Shown here one piece after another: positions 1 to 6,986 of a stretch of 10,283 nt of DNA; the stretch's first letter is position 1, and each line of letters starts with the position of its first letter. The notes beneath the pieces are model-generated. The model worked only from the letters and a program-made list of their open reading frames with translations. It ran no database searches and was not told where the DNA came from. The translations under genes and the position numbers were made by a program. The stretch covers positions 1 through 10,283 of the forward strand of contig JAATVM010000206.1 in the NCBI GenBank assembly GCA_014523495.1, read 5' to 3'. This DNA comes from Nitrososphaerales archaeon TH1920 (GTDB lineage Archaea > Thermoproteota > Nitrososphaeria > Nitrososphaerales > Nitrososphaeraceae).

Positions 1-994
1 ATAAAATTAAAGTGTATTGTTTCTTCCGATCTGTAAAACTTTGAATCATCTCAAGACCCGCATTTTTAACTAGTTCGTTGAGATTATTTTGGGAATATTT
101 GTATGAATTTTCGGTATGAATCGTTTCGCCTTTTTTGAAATGAAATGTTTTTTTAATTGCTCCTACTCTTACTTCTTGGTCCAACTTTGATTCCAAATGC
201 ATCTCAATTCTATGCTTATGGATATTGTAAAATGACTTGTGTTCAAAAGAAGATAGTTTAAACTCTCCATCAAGTTCTCTATTAATTCTTGCTAATATAT
301 TTAAATTAAATTTTGCAGTTAAACCCTTCTTGTCATTATATGCCTTGTCCAAAATTCTTTTATCTTTTTCTAAATCGATACCAATCAATAGTGCATCTTC
401 TTGTCTAATGTACCTCTTTAAAGAATAAAGAAAATTTTTGGCTTCTTTCGGATCAAAATTTCCAATACTTGAACCCAGAAATATTATTAATTTATTCTTT
501 GGAATATTATTTTTCATTTTCATAAAATGATTTATTTTCATTAGACCTGAAACATAATCTGAACAGATTCCAAAAATTTCTAAATTCACGTATTCTTTCG
601 ATAAATCTTTTATCGATTTTTTTAACATTTTTAATGAAACATCTATTGGAAAATAACAGACTTTTTTCAAGTTTCGAAGAAATGGCTTCAACAAGATTCT
701 TGTTTTTAAAGAATTTCCATTGCCTAATTCTATAATACTTATTTCTTTTTCTCCAATTATATTCGTAATCTCATTCAGGGATCTTTTCAAAATTAGTGAT
801 TCACTTCGATTAAGATAATATTCAGGTTGACTGCATATTTCTTCAAATAATTTTGATCCTTTTTTATCATAAAAAAATTTAGGTGAAATATGTTTTTGTT
901 TATCAGCTAGTCCTTTTTCAACGTCCTTTACAAATTCTTTGTTTATAATGAAATCTTCGTTGTTGTGAATTAGCAACCTATTGATGAATACCAC
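1..994 (-). CDS. EgtD-like SAM-dependent histidine N-alpha-methyltransferase (C-terminus cut by window edge)
   Basis: I read this gene directly from the minus strand; it is open from a stop at 1010-1012 to the left edge, 331 codons from a GTG at 994. Known EgtD proteins are about 320 residues and trimethylate histidine to hercynine with S-adenosylmethionine, so only a few C-terminal residues should be missing. Visible EgtD landmarks are SPKFFYD (37-43), PEYYLNR (57-63), the SAM loop ELGNGNS (89-95), an IDVS segment, FLGSSIGNF (about 172-180), RIEMHL (about 262-267) and a TENS motif (294-297). Against Mycobacterium EgtD as I recall it, the histidine-pocket residues Tyr39, Tyr56, Asn166, Met252, Glu282 and Ser284 match Tyr42, Tyr59, Asn179, Met265, Glu295 and Ser297. 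The start could also be TTG at 976. It lies 47 bases after the upstream TIM-barrel gene, as the last visible gene of the operon. EgtB or other ergothioneine genes are not in view, so the final product is unknown. Confidence 0.88.
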   Translation of the reverse strand, partial: MVFINRLLIHNNEDFIINKEFVKDVEKGLADKQKHISPKFFYDKKGSKLFEEICSQPEYYLNRSESLILKRSLNEITNIIGEKEISIIELGNGNSLKTRILLKPFLRNLKKVCYFPIDVSLKMLKKSIKDLSKEYVNLEIFGICSDYVSGLMKINHFMKMKNNIPKNKLIIFLGSSIGNFDPKEAKNFLYSLKRYIRQEDALLIGIDLEKDKRILDKAYNDKKGLTAKFNLNILARINRELDGEFKLSSFEHKSFYNIHKHRIEMHLESKLDQEVRVGAIKKTFHFKKGETIHTENSYKYSQNNLNELVKNAGLEMIQSFTDRKKQYTLIL

Positions 995-1041
995 CTTAAA
1001 ATATATGAATCATAAGATACAAGATCATATGACTTAATTTC

Positions 1042-1878
1042 TCAATTTTTAGATAATTTTTTTAGATAATCCAGACCATATTTTATATCATTTTTGTAAT
1101 CAATATGCTGAACAGTAGGCTCGAAGGTAAGAAATTTCATATATTTTATCTTCTTTAGCGCAGCTATTATGCCCTCGAAATCTATATGAGCTAGCCCAGG
1201 CATTTTCCTATTGTTATCTGATATATGAACATGTTTTAACATTGTATTAGATTTTATGATGGCACCATATATTGAATCTTCCTCTATGTTCATATGGAAA
1301 GTATCTAACAAAATTCCAACATTTTCTTGGTCGACAAGTTCAACAATATATTTTGCATCTTCAGAGTTTGTGCAAATAGGCGTGCTGTAACGATTTAATG
1401 GTTCTATGAGCAGATCCACATTGTAATTTCTAGCATACTTTGCTAATTGTCGTAAGGGATCTATCAGGGCAGAAATCAATTTTCTTTTATCTTCTCGCAG
1501 TAGACTTTTGTGATTGCCATCAAAAATTATGGGTGAATCACTAAACAAACATATGTTAAATGTCCTACCACCCAATGAATGGCAAAGAGAAATGCATTTT
1601 TTTACATAATCTTGAGCGGCTAATAATGAATCACTATCATTAGTAACTAATTTGCGAGATTTGTAATTACTACTGCTCATACCCCACATACCGGTTATTC
1701 CAGAAACATCCATTGAGAGGGAATCAAGTATATGAGAAATACTTTTCACATCGATTAAATCGGGCTCACCATAAACTTCTACAGTATCAAAACCTTGATA
1801 TTTCAAATTTTCAAGGGTTTTTTCTACAGGCTCCAAATTTTTAAAAGATGATAACGTTATGGAGTATTTCCACGACAT
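1042..1878 (-). CDS. Sugar isomerase/epimerase-like TIM barrel, D-tagatose 3-epimerase type
   Basis: This 278-residue protein has the AP-endonuclease-2/xylose-isomerase-like TIM barrel fold (PF01261), at the usual length for the D-tagatose/D-psicose 3-epimerase and hydroxypyruvate isomerase group. The four expected metal ligands are all present: Glu159 in LLIEPLNRY, Asp192 in LLDTFHMNIEE, His218 in HVHISDNNR and Glu253 in LTFEP. The DTFHMNIEE and SDNNR..PGLAHIDF segments are especially typical of ketose 3-epimerases, with Arg224 in the place that often contacts substrate. It should be a cytosolic, metal-dependent enzyme that moves a carbonyl or epimerises a polyol or sugar-like substrate; the substrate cannot be read from sequence. 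The ATG start at 1878 lies 17 bases after the phosphatase gene, so the two are almost certainly co-transcribed. It is a distant paralogue of the TIM barrel at 4245-5078, and neither has the longer form I associate with EboE. Confidence 0.85.
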   Translation of the reverse strand: MSWKYSITLSSFKNLEPVEKTLENLKYQGFDTVEVYGEPDLIDVKSISHILDSLSMDVSGITGMWGMSSSNYKSRKLVTNDSDSLLAAQDYVKKCISLCHSLGGRTFNICLFSDSPIIFDGNHKSLLREDKRKLISALIDPLRQLAKYARNYNVDLLIEPLNRYSTPICTNSEDAKYIVELVDQENVGILLDTFHMNIEEDSIYGAIIKSNTMLKHVHISDNNRKMPGLAHIDFEGIIAALKKIKYMKFLTFEPTVQHIDYKNDIKYGLDYLKKLSKN

Positions 1879-1895
1879 GATTATCGAATCCTATG

Positions 1896-3221
1896 TTATA
1901 ATAGCTTCCTAAGATATTTGCCGATGGTAACAATATCTAAATTGCCACTATTATTTGCTTCCGAAATATTTTTCTTATTTGAAACATAAACTGGAAATGT
2001 AGAATCATCTTGTGATGGCAATCTTCCGTGGGAACCTCTAACCAATTTACCATCTAAAGGTATAGATTTTGTATTTGGATCAAAAAATAATTCAACAGGG
2101 TCATAACCGGGTTTTCTATGAATATCAACTTTCTTTGCAAAACTTGGAGATTTAACCGGATCAAACCACCAGTAATAGCTAAACCATCTATCCTTATTTG
2201 ACACTACTATTAAATCCCCGCTCCTCGGATGATTTATTCTTAGTTGTTGCTTCAACTCATTATCCAGTATTATGTCTATGCCTTTTATTCCTTCTAAAAT
2301 TTTTCTTACTGAATTTGCGTAATTTTCTTTAACGTAAATGTGCGCTACCTGGTGGTCGACCATTGCAAACGCCTTGCTATATTCAAGGTCCAAATATTCT
2401 TTCTCTTCAATTTCTCTTACACAAAGAAGATCATTTTCCCTAAGAACAGTATTTAATGAAATGTCAGAATCAACATTTGTAAATCCATACTCTGAAAAAA
2501 TTATAAATTGTATATCTTCTAATATTCCAATATCAGTTGCTTTCTTGACAAGTCTGCCTACCAAATCATCAACAAATTTTAGATCCTCTTTTAAATTGTT
2601 GTAGGATGTTCCATTTTTTTGGAAAGCATAATCTAAATGAGGAATATATGTAAATAGCAATTTTGGCCTCTCATTTTCTAATATGAATTCTGTTGCCAGT
2701 TCTATCCATTCGCTTGATTTTTTAGAGACAAATGGACCCCAGTACCAGGACAAATCAAATTTTCCTATTTTTTGGAATAATTTTTCATAGAATCCTGGGG
2801 GTTTACTATAACACCACATAATCATCCGATCATCCATATGTAATGGACGTGGAGTCAATACAACATCAGCATTAGAATACATCGTATTTTGCCAAAACAA
2901 AACGGCTGTTTTAGCGTCAATACCCCGCATTTTAACTGTATCCCAAATTCTATCGGCTTCAACCAAGTTGCTTGATTGTTCCCAAAAAGAAACTGAACAG
3001 TGTTGTCTATCATACAAGCCATTTGAAACAATTCCATGTATGTCTGGAAAAGAACCGGATAAAAAACTGCTTTGTACAGTACATGTTACCGCAGGAAATA
3101 CCGTTTCTAATTTTTTTGCTTCTCCAGTTTGTGAAATATTGAATATATTTGGTGTTAGTTTTCCAGAAATGTGTTTTTTTTCTAAACCTACAATGTCGAT
3201 AACTATTATATGTTTAGCCAT
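1896..3221 (-). CDS. EboF-like nucleotide pyrophosphatase/alkaline phosphatase superfamily protein
   Basis: I chose the ATG at 3221 (441 residues) because MAKHIIVIDIVGLE is the typical start of the family; a TTG at 3242 would add seven residues. The protein belongs to the type I phosphodiesterase/nucleotide pyrophosphatase group (PF01663) and resembles the EboF branch along its length: FPAVTCTVQSSFLSG (42-56, probable nucleophile Thr46), HGIVSNGLYDR (62-72), YIPHLDYAFQKNG (192-204), FSEYGF (242-247), FAMVDHQVAH (285-294), VDIHRKPGYDPVELFFDP (365-382) and LVRGSHGR (393-400). Candidate metal ligands are Asp9, Asp197, Asp289/His290, His294 and His398. The usual Asp-His-Gly motif is Ser-Glu-Tyr-Gly here, as I recall it being in EboF relatives. 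Such enzymes cleave phosphodiester, pyrophosphate or phosphomonoester bonds. I see no signal peptide, so it may work in the cytoplasm. It lies 45 bases after the prenyltransferase gene and 17 before the epimerase-like gene. Confidence 0.85.
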   Translation of the reverse strand: MAKHIIVIDIVGLEKKHISGKLTPNIFNISQTGEAKKLETVFPAVTCTVQSSFLSGSFPDIHGIVSNGLYDRQHCSVSFWEQSSNLVEADRIWDTVKMRGIDAKTAVLFWQNTMYSNADVVLTPRPLHMDDRMIMWCYSKPPGFYEKLFQKIGKFDLSWYWGPFVSKKSSEWIELATEFILENERPKLLFTYIPHLDYAFQKNGTSYNNLKEDLKFVDDLVGRLVKKATDIGILEDIQFIIFSEYGFTNVDSDISLNTVLRENDLLCVREIEEKEYLDLEYSKAFAMVDHQVAHIYVKENYANSVRKILEGIKGIDIILDNELKQQLRINHPRSGDLIVVSNKDRWFSYYWWFDPVKSPSFAKKVDIHRKPGYDPVELFFDPNTKSIPLDGKLVRGSHGRLPSQDDSTFPVYVSNKKNISEANNSGNLDIVTIGKYLRKLL

Positions 3222-3266
3222 TACTGTAATGAAATACTTCAAGAATTTATTTCTAATTATTTTTTC

Positions 3267-4163
3267 TCATGTCATGTACATTTTTTTTGCAAAAACTAGC
3301 ATTGGAGCTAACAGTACCAACACAATTAGTCCTATCTCTATTCCTCTTATTCCACTCAAAAAAGTCGAGTCCAGGACAATAATTGATAAAATCATGTTTT
3401 GAATAATCTGTTGTATACCTAAGGAGTCTTTTTTATGAATTTTATGGAATGTCATAGTCATGATAAATGAAAACAGTGCAAGAATGACTAGTGAATCATA
3501 TTTGAAGAATCCCGTCAATGTAAATAAAATAATTGAAGAAATAATCATGGTAATTACGGCGGGGGTTAAAAATAATTTTACATTATTTGAAAAACCAGGA
3601 ATTTCATATCGACTCATATATCCTATTAATGACACATAAACGAAGGTTATTGTTAGCACGAATGTTAGAATAACAAATTGAGGGTTACTACTTGCGCTAT
3701 TGATATTCACACTGACTCCCAGCATTATATTCATGACCCTTGCAGAAGCAATAGTAAACGGGCCTGCCCATGTGTTCTTTAAATATTTATCATATCCAAA
3801 AATGATTGCAAGTAAAATTGATGATATAACAAGTGTGGGTATACCCACTATTAAAGACAAAGTAAGTGCCAAGAATGAAAATATGGTAACAAGAGCAATT
3901 GCAATTTTTCTAGAAATTTTTCCTGATGGAAGAGGTCTGTACGGTCTTTCTTTCTTATCAATATTAAAATCATAAAGATCATTAAGTATGATTCCAACAC
4001 AGTAATGCAAAATCGAAATAGTTACTAGCAACAGTACTTGTACAATGGTTGTCTGTGTCAGTGCCGAGACTATGACAAAACCAACCAAGATGTTCGAAGG
4101 GAGTGTGAATAAATTTGGCAATCTGACTAAAATCAGATAATCTCTAAAATTGGGTTTTTTCAT
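3267..4163 (-). CDS. UbiA-family membrane prenyltransferase, EboC-like
   Basis: A polytopic membrane protein of 298 residues with about eight or nine hydrophobic helices. UbiA enzymes transfer an isoprenoid chain from its diphosphate to an acceptor. The first Asp-rich motif is intact: NDLYDFNID (61-69), followed by KERPYRPLPSG (71-81). The second, usually Asp-rich, site is reduced to GYDKYLKNTWAGPF (123-136), with Asp125 and Lys129, followed by ARVMNIMLG (141-149); this resembles EboC-type proteins rather than the classical ubiquinone or archaeal lipid enzymes. I prefer the ATG at 4163: it has an AGTGA Shine-Dalgarno-like site five bases upstream and opens with the family-typical MKKPNFRDYLILVRLPNLF; a TTG at 4190 would add nine residues. 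In an archaeon the donor could be geranylgeranyl diphosphate, but that and the acceptor are inference. It is unlikely to be the standard digeranylgeranylglyceryl phosphate synthase, given its neighbours. Confidence 0.88.
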   Translation of the reverse strand: MKKPNFRDYLILVRLPNLFTLPSNILVGFVIVSALTQTTIVQVLLLVTISILHYCVGIILNDLYDFNIDKKERPYRPLPSGKISRKIAIALVTIFSFLALTLSLIVGIPTLVISSILLAIIFGYDKYLKNTWAGPFTIASARVMNIMLGVSVNINSASSNPQFVILTFVLTITFVYVSLIGYMSRYEIPGFSNNVKLFLTPAVITMIISSIILFTLTGFFKYDSLVILALFSFIMTMTFHKIHKKDSLGIQQIIQNMILSIIVLDSTFLSGIRGIEIGLIVLVLLAPMLVFAKKMYMT

Positions 4164-4244
4164 ACGTGTCACTGAAGATAAATTGAACAAATAAATAAAT
4201 GAAAAGTCATTGGATTATACAAAACTGCAAGTATCATTTCTTAA

Positions 4245-5078
4245 CTAAAGATAGTCAAGTGATTTAATAAACTTCAATCCGTTCTTTGCCGCATTTATCG
4301 GACTTTCCTGATATGGATATAGTTCTATTGTTATAAAACCTTCATATCCAATATCCTTCATTGATCTAAAGACAGACTCAATATCTATTGCACCTTCTCC
4401 GAGCATAAGGTGATGATGAGTTCTGTCTGCAGCTATATCCTCCAAATGCACATGTCGAACATATTCAGATAATTTGTAAATCACCTGGGATGGATCTTCG
4501 CCCACACAGAAAAAATGGCCTATATCAAAATTCAATCCAATATGTTTTGAATCAAAATTTTTGATAAAGTTGATAAACTGTTCGGAATTTTCAATTAATA
4601 GGCCTGGCTCTGGTTCAACAAGTACAGTAACATTTTCGTCTTCTGCCGTCTTTAATACTTCATTTATTCCATTTTCAAAGATTCTCAATAGTTCTTTTTC
4701 ACTCAATCCTTGACTATTAACTGGTCCTCCCGGTTCCGTGGATATATTACTAACTCCAAGTTTTCGAGCTAATTTTATGCAGTCTAGAGTGTGATCAATC
4801 CGCATTTTACGGAATTCAATGTCATTTTCAATCCATGAGGGATGATGTGTATCTCCTATTGCAAAGAGTGTAAAGGCATTTAGGTTGGAAATACTTATTT
4901 TTAAATTTGAGAGCATTTGCTTTAGCTCATTGATATCAGAATTGGTAAGATTTTTGGGGTATGCATGTGGTATATCACAAAGTATTTCAATTCCATTGTA
5001 GCCGATTTCAGATAGAATATTTATTGTGTCTTTTAAGGAAAATTTTTTGAATGCGTTTGTACTAAATGCAAATTCCAT
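4245..5078 (-). CDS. Xylose-isomerase-like TIM barrel protein (sugar phosphate isomerase/epimerase family)
   Basis: A 277-residue AP-endonuclease-2-type TIM barrel (PF01261) starting at an ATG. It has the family opening FSTNAFKKFSLKDTINILSEIGYNGIEI and the four metal-binding positions: Glu155 in LVEPEPG, Asp185 in LNFDIGHFF, His211 in RHVHLEDIA and Glu252 in ITIELYPY. A loop rich in histidine (THHHLMLGEG, 220-229) precedes the last strands and matches the substrate-side HxxxGxG loop common in the family. It probably isomerises or epimerises a sugar, inositol or related polyol in the cytoplasm; no specific substrate can be assigned. It starts nine bases after the TatD-family gene, which argues for translational coupling, and is followed by 54 bases before UbiA's longest reading frame. 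Its position corresponds to the TIM-barrel component of ebo clusters, but it is shorter than the EboE family I know, so I do not give it that name. Confidence 0.85.
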   Translation of the reverse strand: MEFAFSTNAFKKFSLKDTINILSEIGYNGIEILCDIPHAYPKNLTNSDINELKQMLSNLKISISNLNAFTLFAIGDTHHPSWIENDIEFRKMRIDHTLDCIKLARKLGVSNISTEPGGPVNSQGLSEKELLRIFENGINEVLKTAEDENVTVLVEPEPGLLIENSEQFINFIKNFDSKHIGLNFDIGHFFCVGEDPSQVIYKLSEYVRHVHLEDIAADRTHHHLMLGEGAIDIESVFRSMKDIGYEGFITIELYPYQESPINAAKNGLKFIKSLDYL

Positions 5079-5087
5079 TCCTGTTTA

Positions 5088-5897
5088 TTATGGTCTCCAA
5101 AGGAATTTAGAAGACTGTTTAAAGAATTCATATGCATTGTAAAATGTTACTTTTTCGATATCATACTTACTGAATCCTCTTTTTTTCATTTCCCTTGCTA
5201 CTAAAGGTACGCTTAATGGATCAGATATTCCCCAATCAGCCGAGCTATTTATCATAATTTTATCTACACCATTTTTTTCAATTATATCAATTGCTCTTGT
5301 TGGAGAGAGTTTTGTTATTGGATAAACAGTTAACCCGGCCCAGCATCCAAGCTCCAATGTTTTTTCGATGGTCTCTTCTGTATTATGATCGATTAGAATC
5401 TTATTTGGTAGGTCCAATAGGTTCTTCTTTATAAGAACAGATTTCGTACGTTCAATTCCATCTTTTTTGTTAACATGAGGAAGATGGATCATTGTAAGCA
5501 TCCTTTTCTCTAGTGCAATATCCAGCTGCAGTTGAAATAGTTCATCCTCCAAATCATTAATCAAATTATACCCAATTTCGCCAATTGCTACAACTCTTTC
5601 TCTATCCAGATATTTTGGCAGAGCTTTCAGTGCATCTAAAGCAAGCGGTCTTATTGCAGATTCCTTTGGATTTACTGATAAACAGACGTATTGATCAATA
5701 GTAAATTCTCTTGATCTTTCTGTTTCAAACGATATCATGTGTTCCCAATAATCTTCAAAAGTACCAACCGATGTCCTTGGACTACCTAGCCAAAAAGAAG
5801 GTTGGACAATAACTTCGATACCTGCCTTTGACATTACCTCGTAATCGTCAGTAGTTCTAGAATACATATGTATGTGTGGATCAAAAAAGCGTCCCAA
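5088..5897 (-). CDS. TatD-family metal-dependent hydrolase, EboB-like
   Basis: A 269-residue amidohydrolase-superfamily protein and the first gene of the operon. It carries the TatD metal ligands: DPHIHMYS (His8, His10), AIGEIGYN (Glu107), MIHLPH (His138), LIDHNTEE (His171) and SSADWG (Asp221). The stretches MYSRTTDDYE, WLGSPRTSVGTFEDY, NPKE and CWAGLTVYP are what I recognise from EboB of ebo clusters rather than from DNase-type TatD. The start is TTG at 5897, because an in-frame stop lies three codons upstream; a GAGTGA Shine-Dalgarno-like site sits six bases before it and a TATA-like box ends about 27 bases before it. It is cytosolic by lack of a signal. The family is thought to hydrolyse phosphate or amide/ester bonds, but the EboB substrate is not known to me. 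It is divergent from pyrD across a 159-base gap. Confidence 0.88.
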   Translation of the reverse strand: MGRFFDPHIHMYSRTTDDYEVMSKAGIEVIVQPSFWLGSPRTSVGTFEDYWEHMISFETERSREFTIDQYVCLSVNPKESAIRPLALDALKALPKYLDRERVVAIGEIGYNLINDLEDELFQLQLDIALEKRMLTMIHLPHVNKKDGIERTKSVLIKKNLLDLPNKILIDHNTEETIEKTLELGCWAGLTVYPITKLSPTRAIDIIEKNGVDKIMINSSADWGISDPLSVPLVAREMKKRGFSKYDIEKVTFYNAYEFFKQSSKFLWRP

Positions 5898-5923
5898 AAT
5901 TATTCACTCATATTGAAAAGAAT

Positions 5924-5937
5924 CCTTTTTTATATTT
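5924..5937 (-). promoter_or_regulatory. TATA-like box of the ebo-like operon
   Basis: On the minus strand this reads AAATATAAAAAAGG. Transcription would begin about 25 bases downstream, near 5905, giving a leader of roughly ten bases before the TTG start at 5897. This is the normal geometry of an archaeal TBP/TFB promoter. The gaps inside the operon are short (9-54 bases), so this is the likely main promoter for all six genes; weaker AT-rich boxes before the UbiA and EgtD-like genes could add internal starts. Confidence 0.6.
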
Positions 5938-5947
5938 GTCTTGTGCA

Positions 5948-5959
5948 TAGGAAATCCTA
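5948..5959. promoter_or_regulatory. Inverted repeat TAGGA-AA-TCCTA upstream of the operon TATA box
   Basis: A perfect five-base inverted repeat with a two-base spacer lies just upstream of the minus-strand TATA box, within a patch (5943-5985) that is richer in G and C than the surrounding gap. It is placed where an activator or repressor could contact the ebo-like promoter. No regulator can be matched to it from the sequence. Confidence 0.25.
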
Positions 5960-6013
5960 GGCTGGACATACTCAAGTGCCGGCTTTTCAAACATGCATTC
6001 ACTATTTGTTGTG

Positions 6014-6030
6014 TAATTTAGATTAAATTA
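6014..6030. promoter_or_regulatory. Inverted repeat over the probable pyrD promoter
   Basis: TAATTTA-GAT-TAAATTA is a perfect 7+3+7 inverted repeat about 27-43 bases before the TTG start of pyrD. It overlaps the place where a TATA element should lie, so it may be both the AT-rich core promoter and an operator. AT-rich DNA makes such repeats by chance, so the claim is modest. Confidence 0.3.
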
Positions 6031-6056
6031 CCATAATTCAAATTAATTAGATATCA

Positions 6057-6986
6057 TTGAATTTTAATGATAAAAACTATAAACTTTCTGTTCAATTAGA
6101 TAAAATACATCTTCGCAATCCGACCATGCTTGCTTCAGGCATTTTGGGTATATCTCAAAGTATCTTTGAACGATTGTATGATGAAAATATAGGTGCCGTT
6201 GTGACTAAATCAATCAGTGTAAATCCAATGAAAGGCTATCCCAATCCAACAATAATTCCGTTAGGTGGGGGCAGTTATCTCAATGCCGTAGGATTATCAA
6301 ATCCCGGTGTAGCTGCTTTTTCAAAGGAATTGTCTGAAAATAGAAATATTCCAATAATGATTAGCCTTGTTGGTTCCTCAGAAAAGGAATTTTCAAAGAT
6401 GGTCAAGGTCTTCGATTCACTCAAGATTATAGGCTATGAGATCAATCTCTCTTGTCCACATGTATCTAAAATGGGTATGGAACTTGGTGATGATCCGGAA
6501 GCGGTTAACAAGATTGTTAGGGCGGTCAGAATAAATACCAATAAACCAATCTCCGTTAAAGTAGGGGTTGGCTCTATTGATGTTGTTGAACTTGCAAGGG
6601 TGGCAATTGAGGCTGGTGCTAATATAATTACTGCTATAAACACTTTGAGGGCAATGAGTATTGATATTGAAACAATGATGCCGGTATTAAGTAATCTCAT
6701 TGGGGGACTATCCGGTAATGCAATAAAGCCAATAGGAATAAGATGTGTTTATGAAATCTCAAAAAAATTGCAAGTACCAGTAATAGGATGTGGCGGTGTT
6801 TCATCGTGGCAAGATGTCATAGAATACATGATTGCGGGGGCATCAGCTGTTCAAATTGGTAGCATTTTGGGATCTTCTGGGCTAAAAATTTTTACTCATA
6901 TCACCAAAGATTTAAAAAAATATGTTGAAAAGAAAGGACTAAGAAATATTAGCGAGTTAATAGGAATTGCGCACAAATATCAATAA
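6057..6986 (+). CDS. pyrD: Dihydroorotate dehydrogenase, catalytic subunit (class 1B)
   Basis: This 309-residue flavoprotein subunit oxidises dihydroorotate to orotate, the fourth step of de novo pyrimidine synthesis, in the cytosol. It is a complete FMN-binding TIM barrel: NPTMLASGILG (21-31), VVTKSIS with Lys51, LNAVGLSNPG (75-84), INLSCPH (129-135) with Cys133 as the catalytic base of class 1 enzymes, SVKVGVG (166-172) with Lys168, LSGNAIKPI (218-226) and VIGCGGVSSWQD (242-253) for phosphate binding. The start is a TTG at 6057; no ATG is in frame until residue 24, inside the conserved core. The downstream overlapping gene encodes its iron-sulfur partner, which fixes the class as 1B, normally an NAD-linked heterotetramer. 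The name is secure; the NAD link is from family knowledge. Confidence 0.96.
   Translation: MNFNDKNYKLSVQLDKIHLRNPTMLASGILGISQSIFERLYDENIGAVVTKSISVNPMKGYPNPTIIPLGGGSYLNAVGLSNPGVAAFSKELSENRNIPIMISLVGSSEKEFSKMVKVFDSLKIIGYEINLSCPHVSKMGMELGDDPEAVNKIVRAVRINTNKPISVKVGVGSIDVVELARVAIEAGANIITAINTLRAMSIDIETMMPVLSNLIGGLSGNAIKPIGIRCVYEISKKLQVPVIGCGGVSSWQDVIEYMIAGASAVQIGSILGSSGLKIFTHITKDLKKYVEKKGLRNISELIGIAHKYQ

Noticed and set aside
237..428. 63-codon plus-strand open frame
   Set aside because: It lies antisense inside the EgtD-like gene, whose motifs run straight through it; it has no family features.
2968..3402. 144-codon plus-strand open frame with a hydrophobic C-terminus
   Set aside because: It spans antisense the start of the phosphatase gene and the end of the UbiA gene; the hydrophobicity is the mirror of the UbiA helices.
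3700..3975. 91-codon plus-strand open frame
   Set aside because: Antisense to the conserved core of the UbiA gene, with no recognisable domain.
4245..5078. Naming this TIM barrel EboE
   Set aside because: The EboE proteins I know are clearly longer and have a different N-terminal signature; only fold and neighbourhood agree.
5088..5897. Calling this gene a TatD DNase
   Set aside because: The metal ligands fit TatD, but the N-terminal motifs and operon context fit the EboB branch, for which DNase activity is not established.
6434..6700. 88-codon minus-strand frame that looks like a membrane protein
   Set aside because: Antisense within pyrD; the hydrophobic look comes from complementing its Ala/Val-rich barrel strands.
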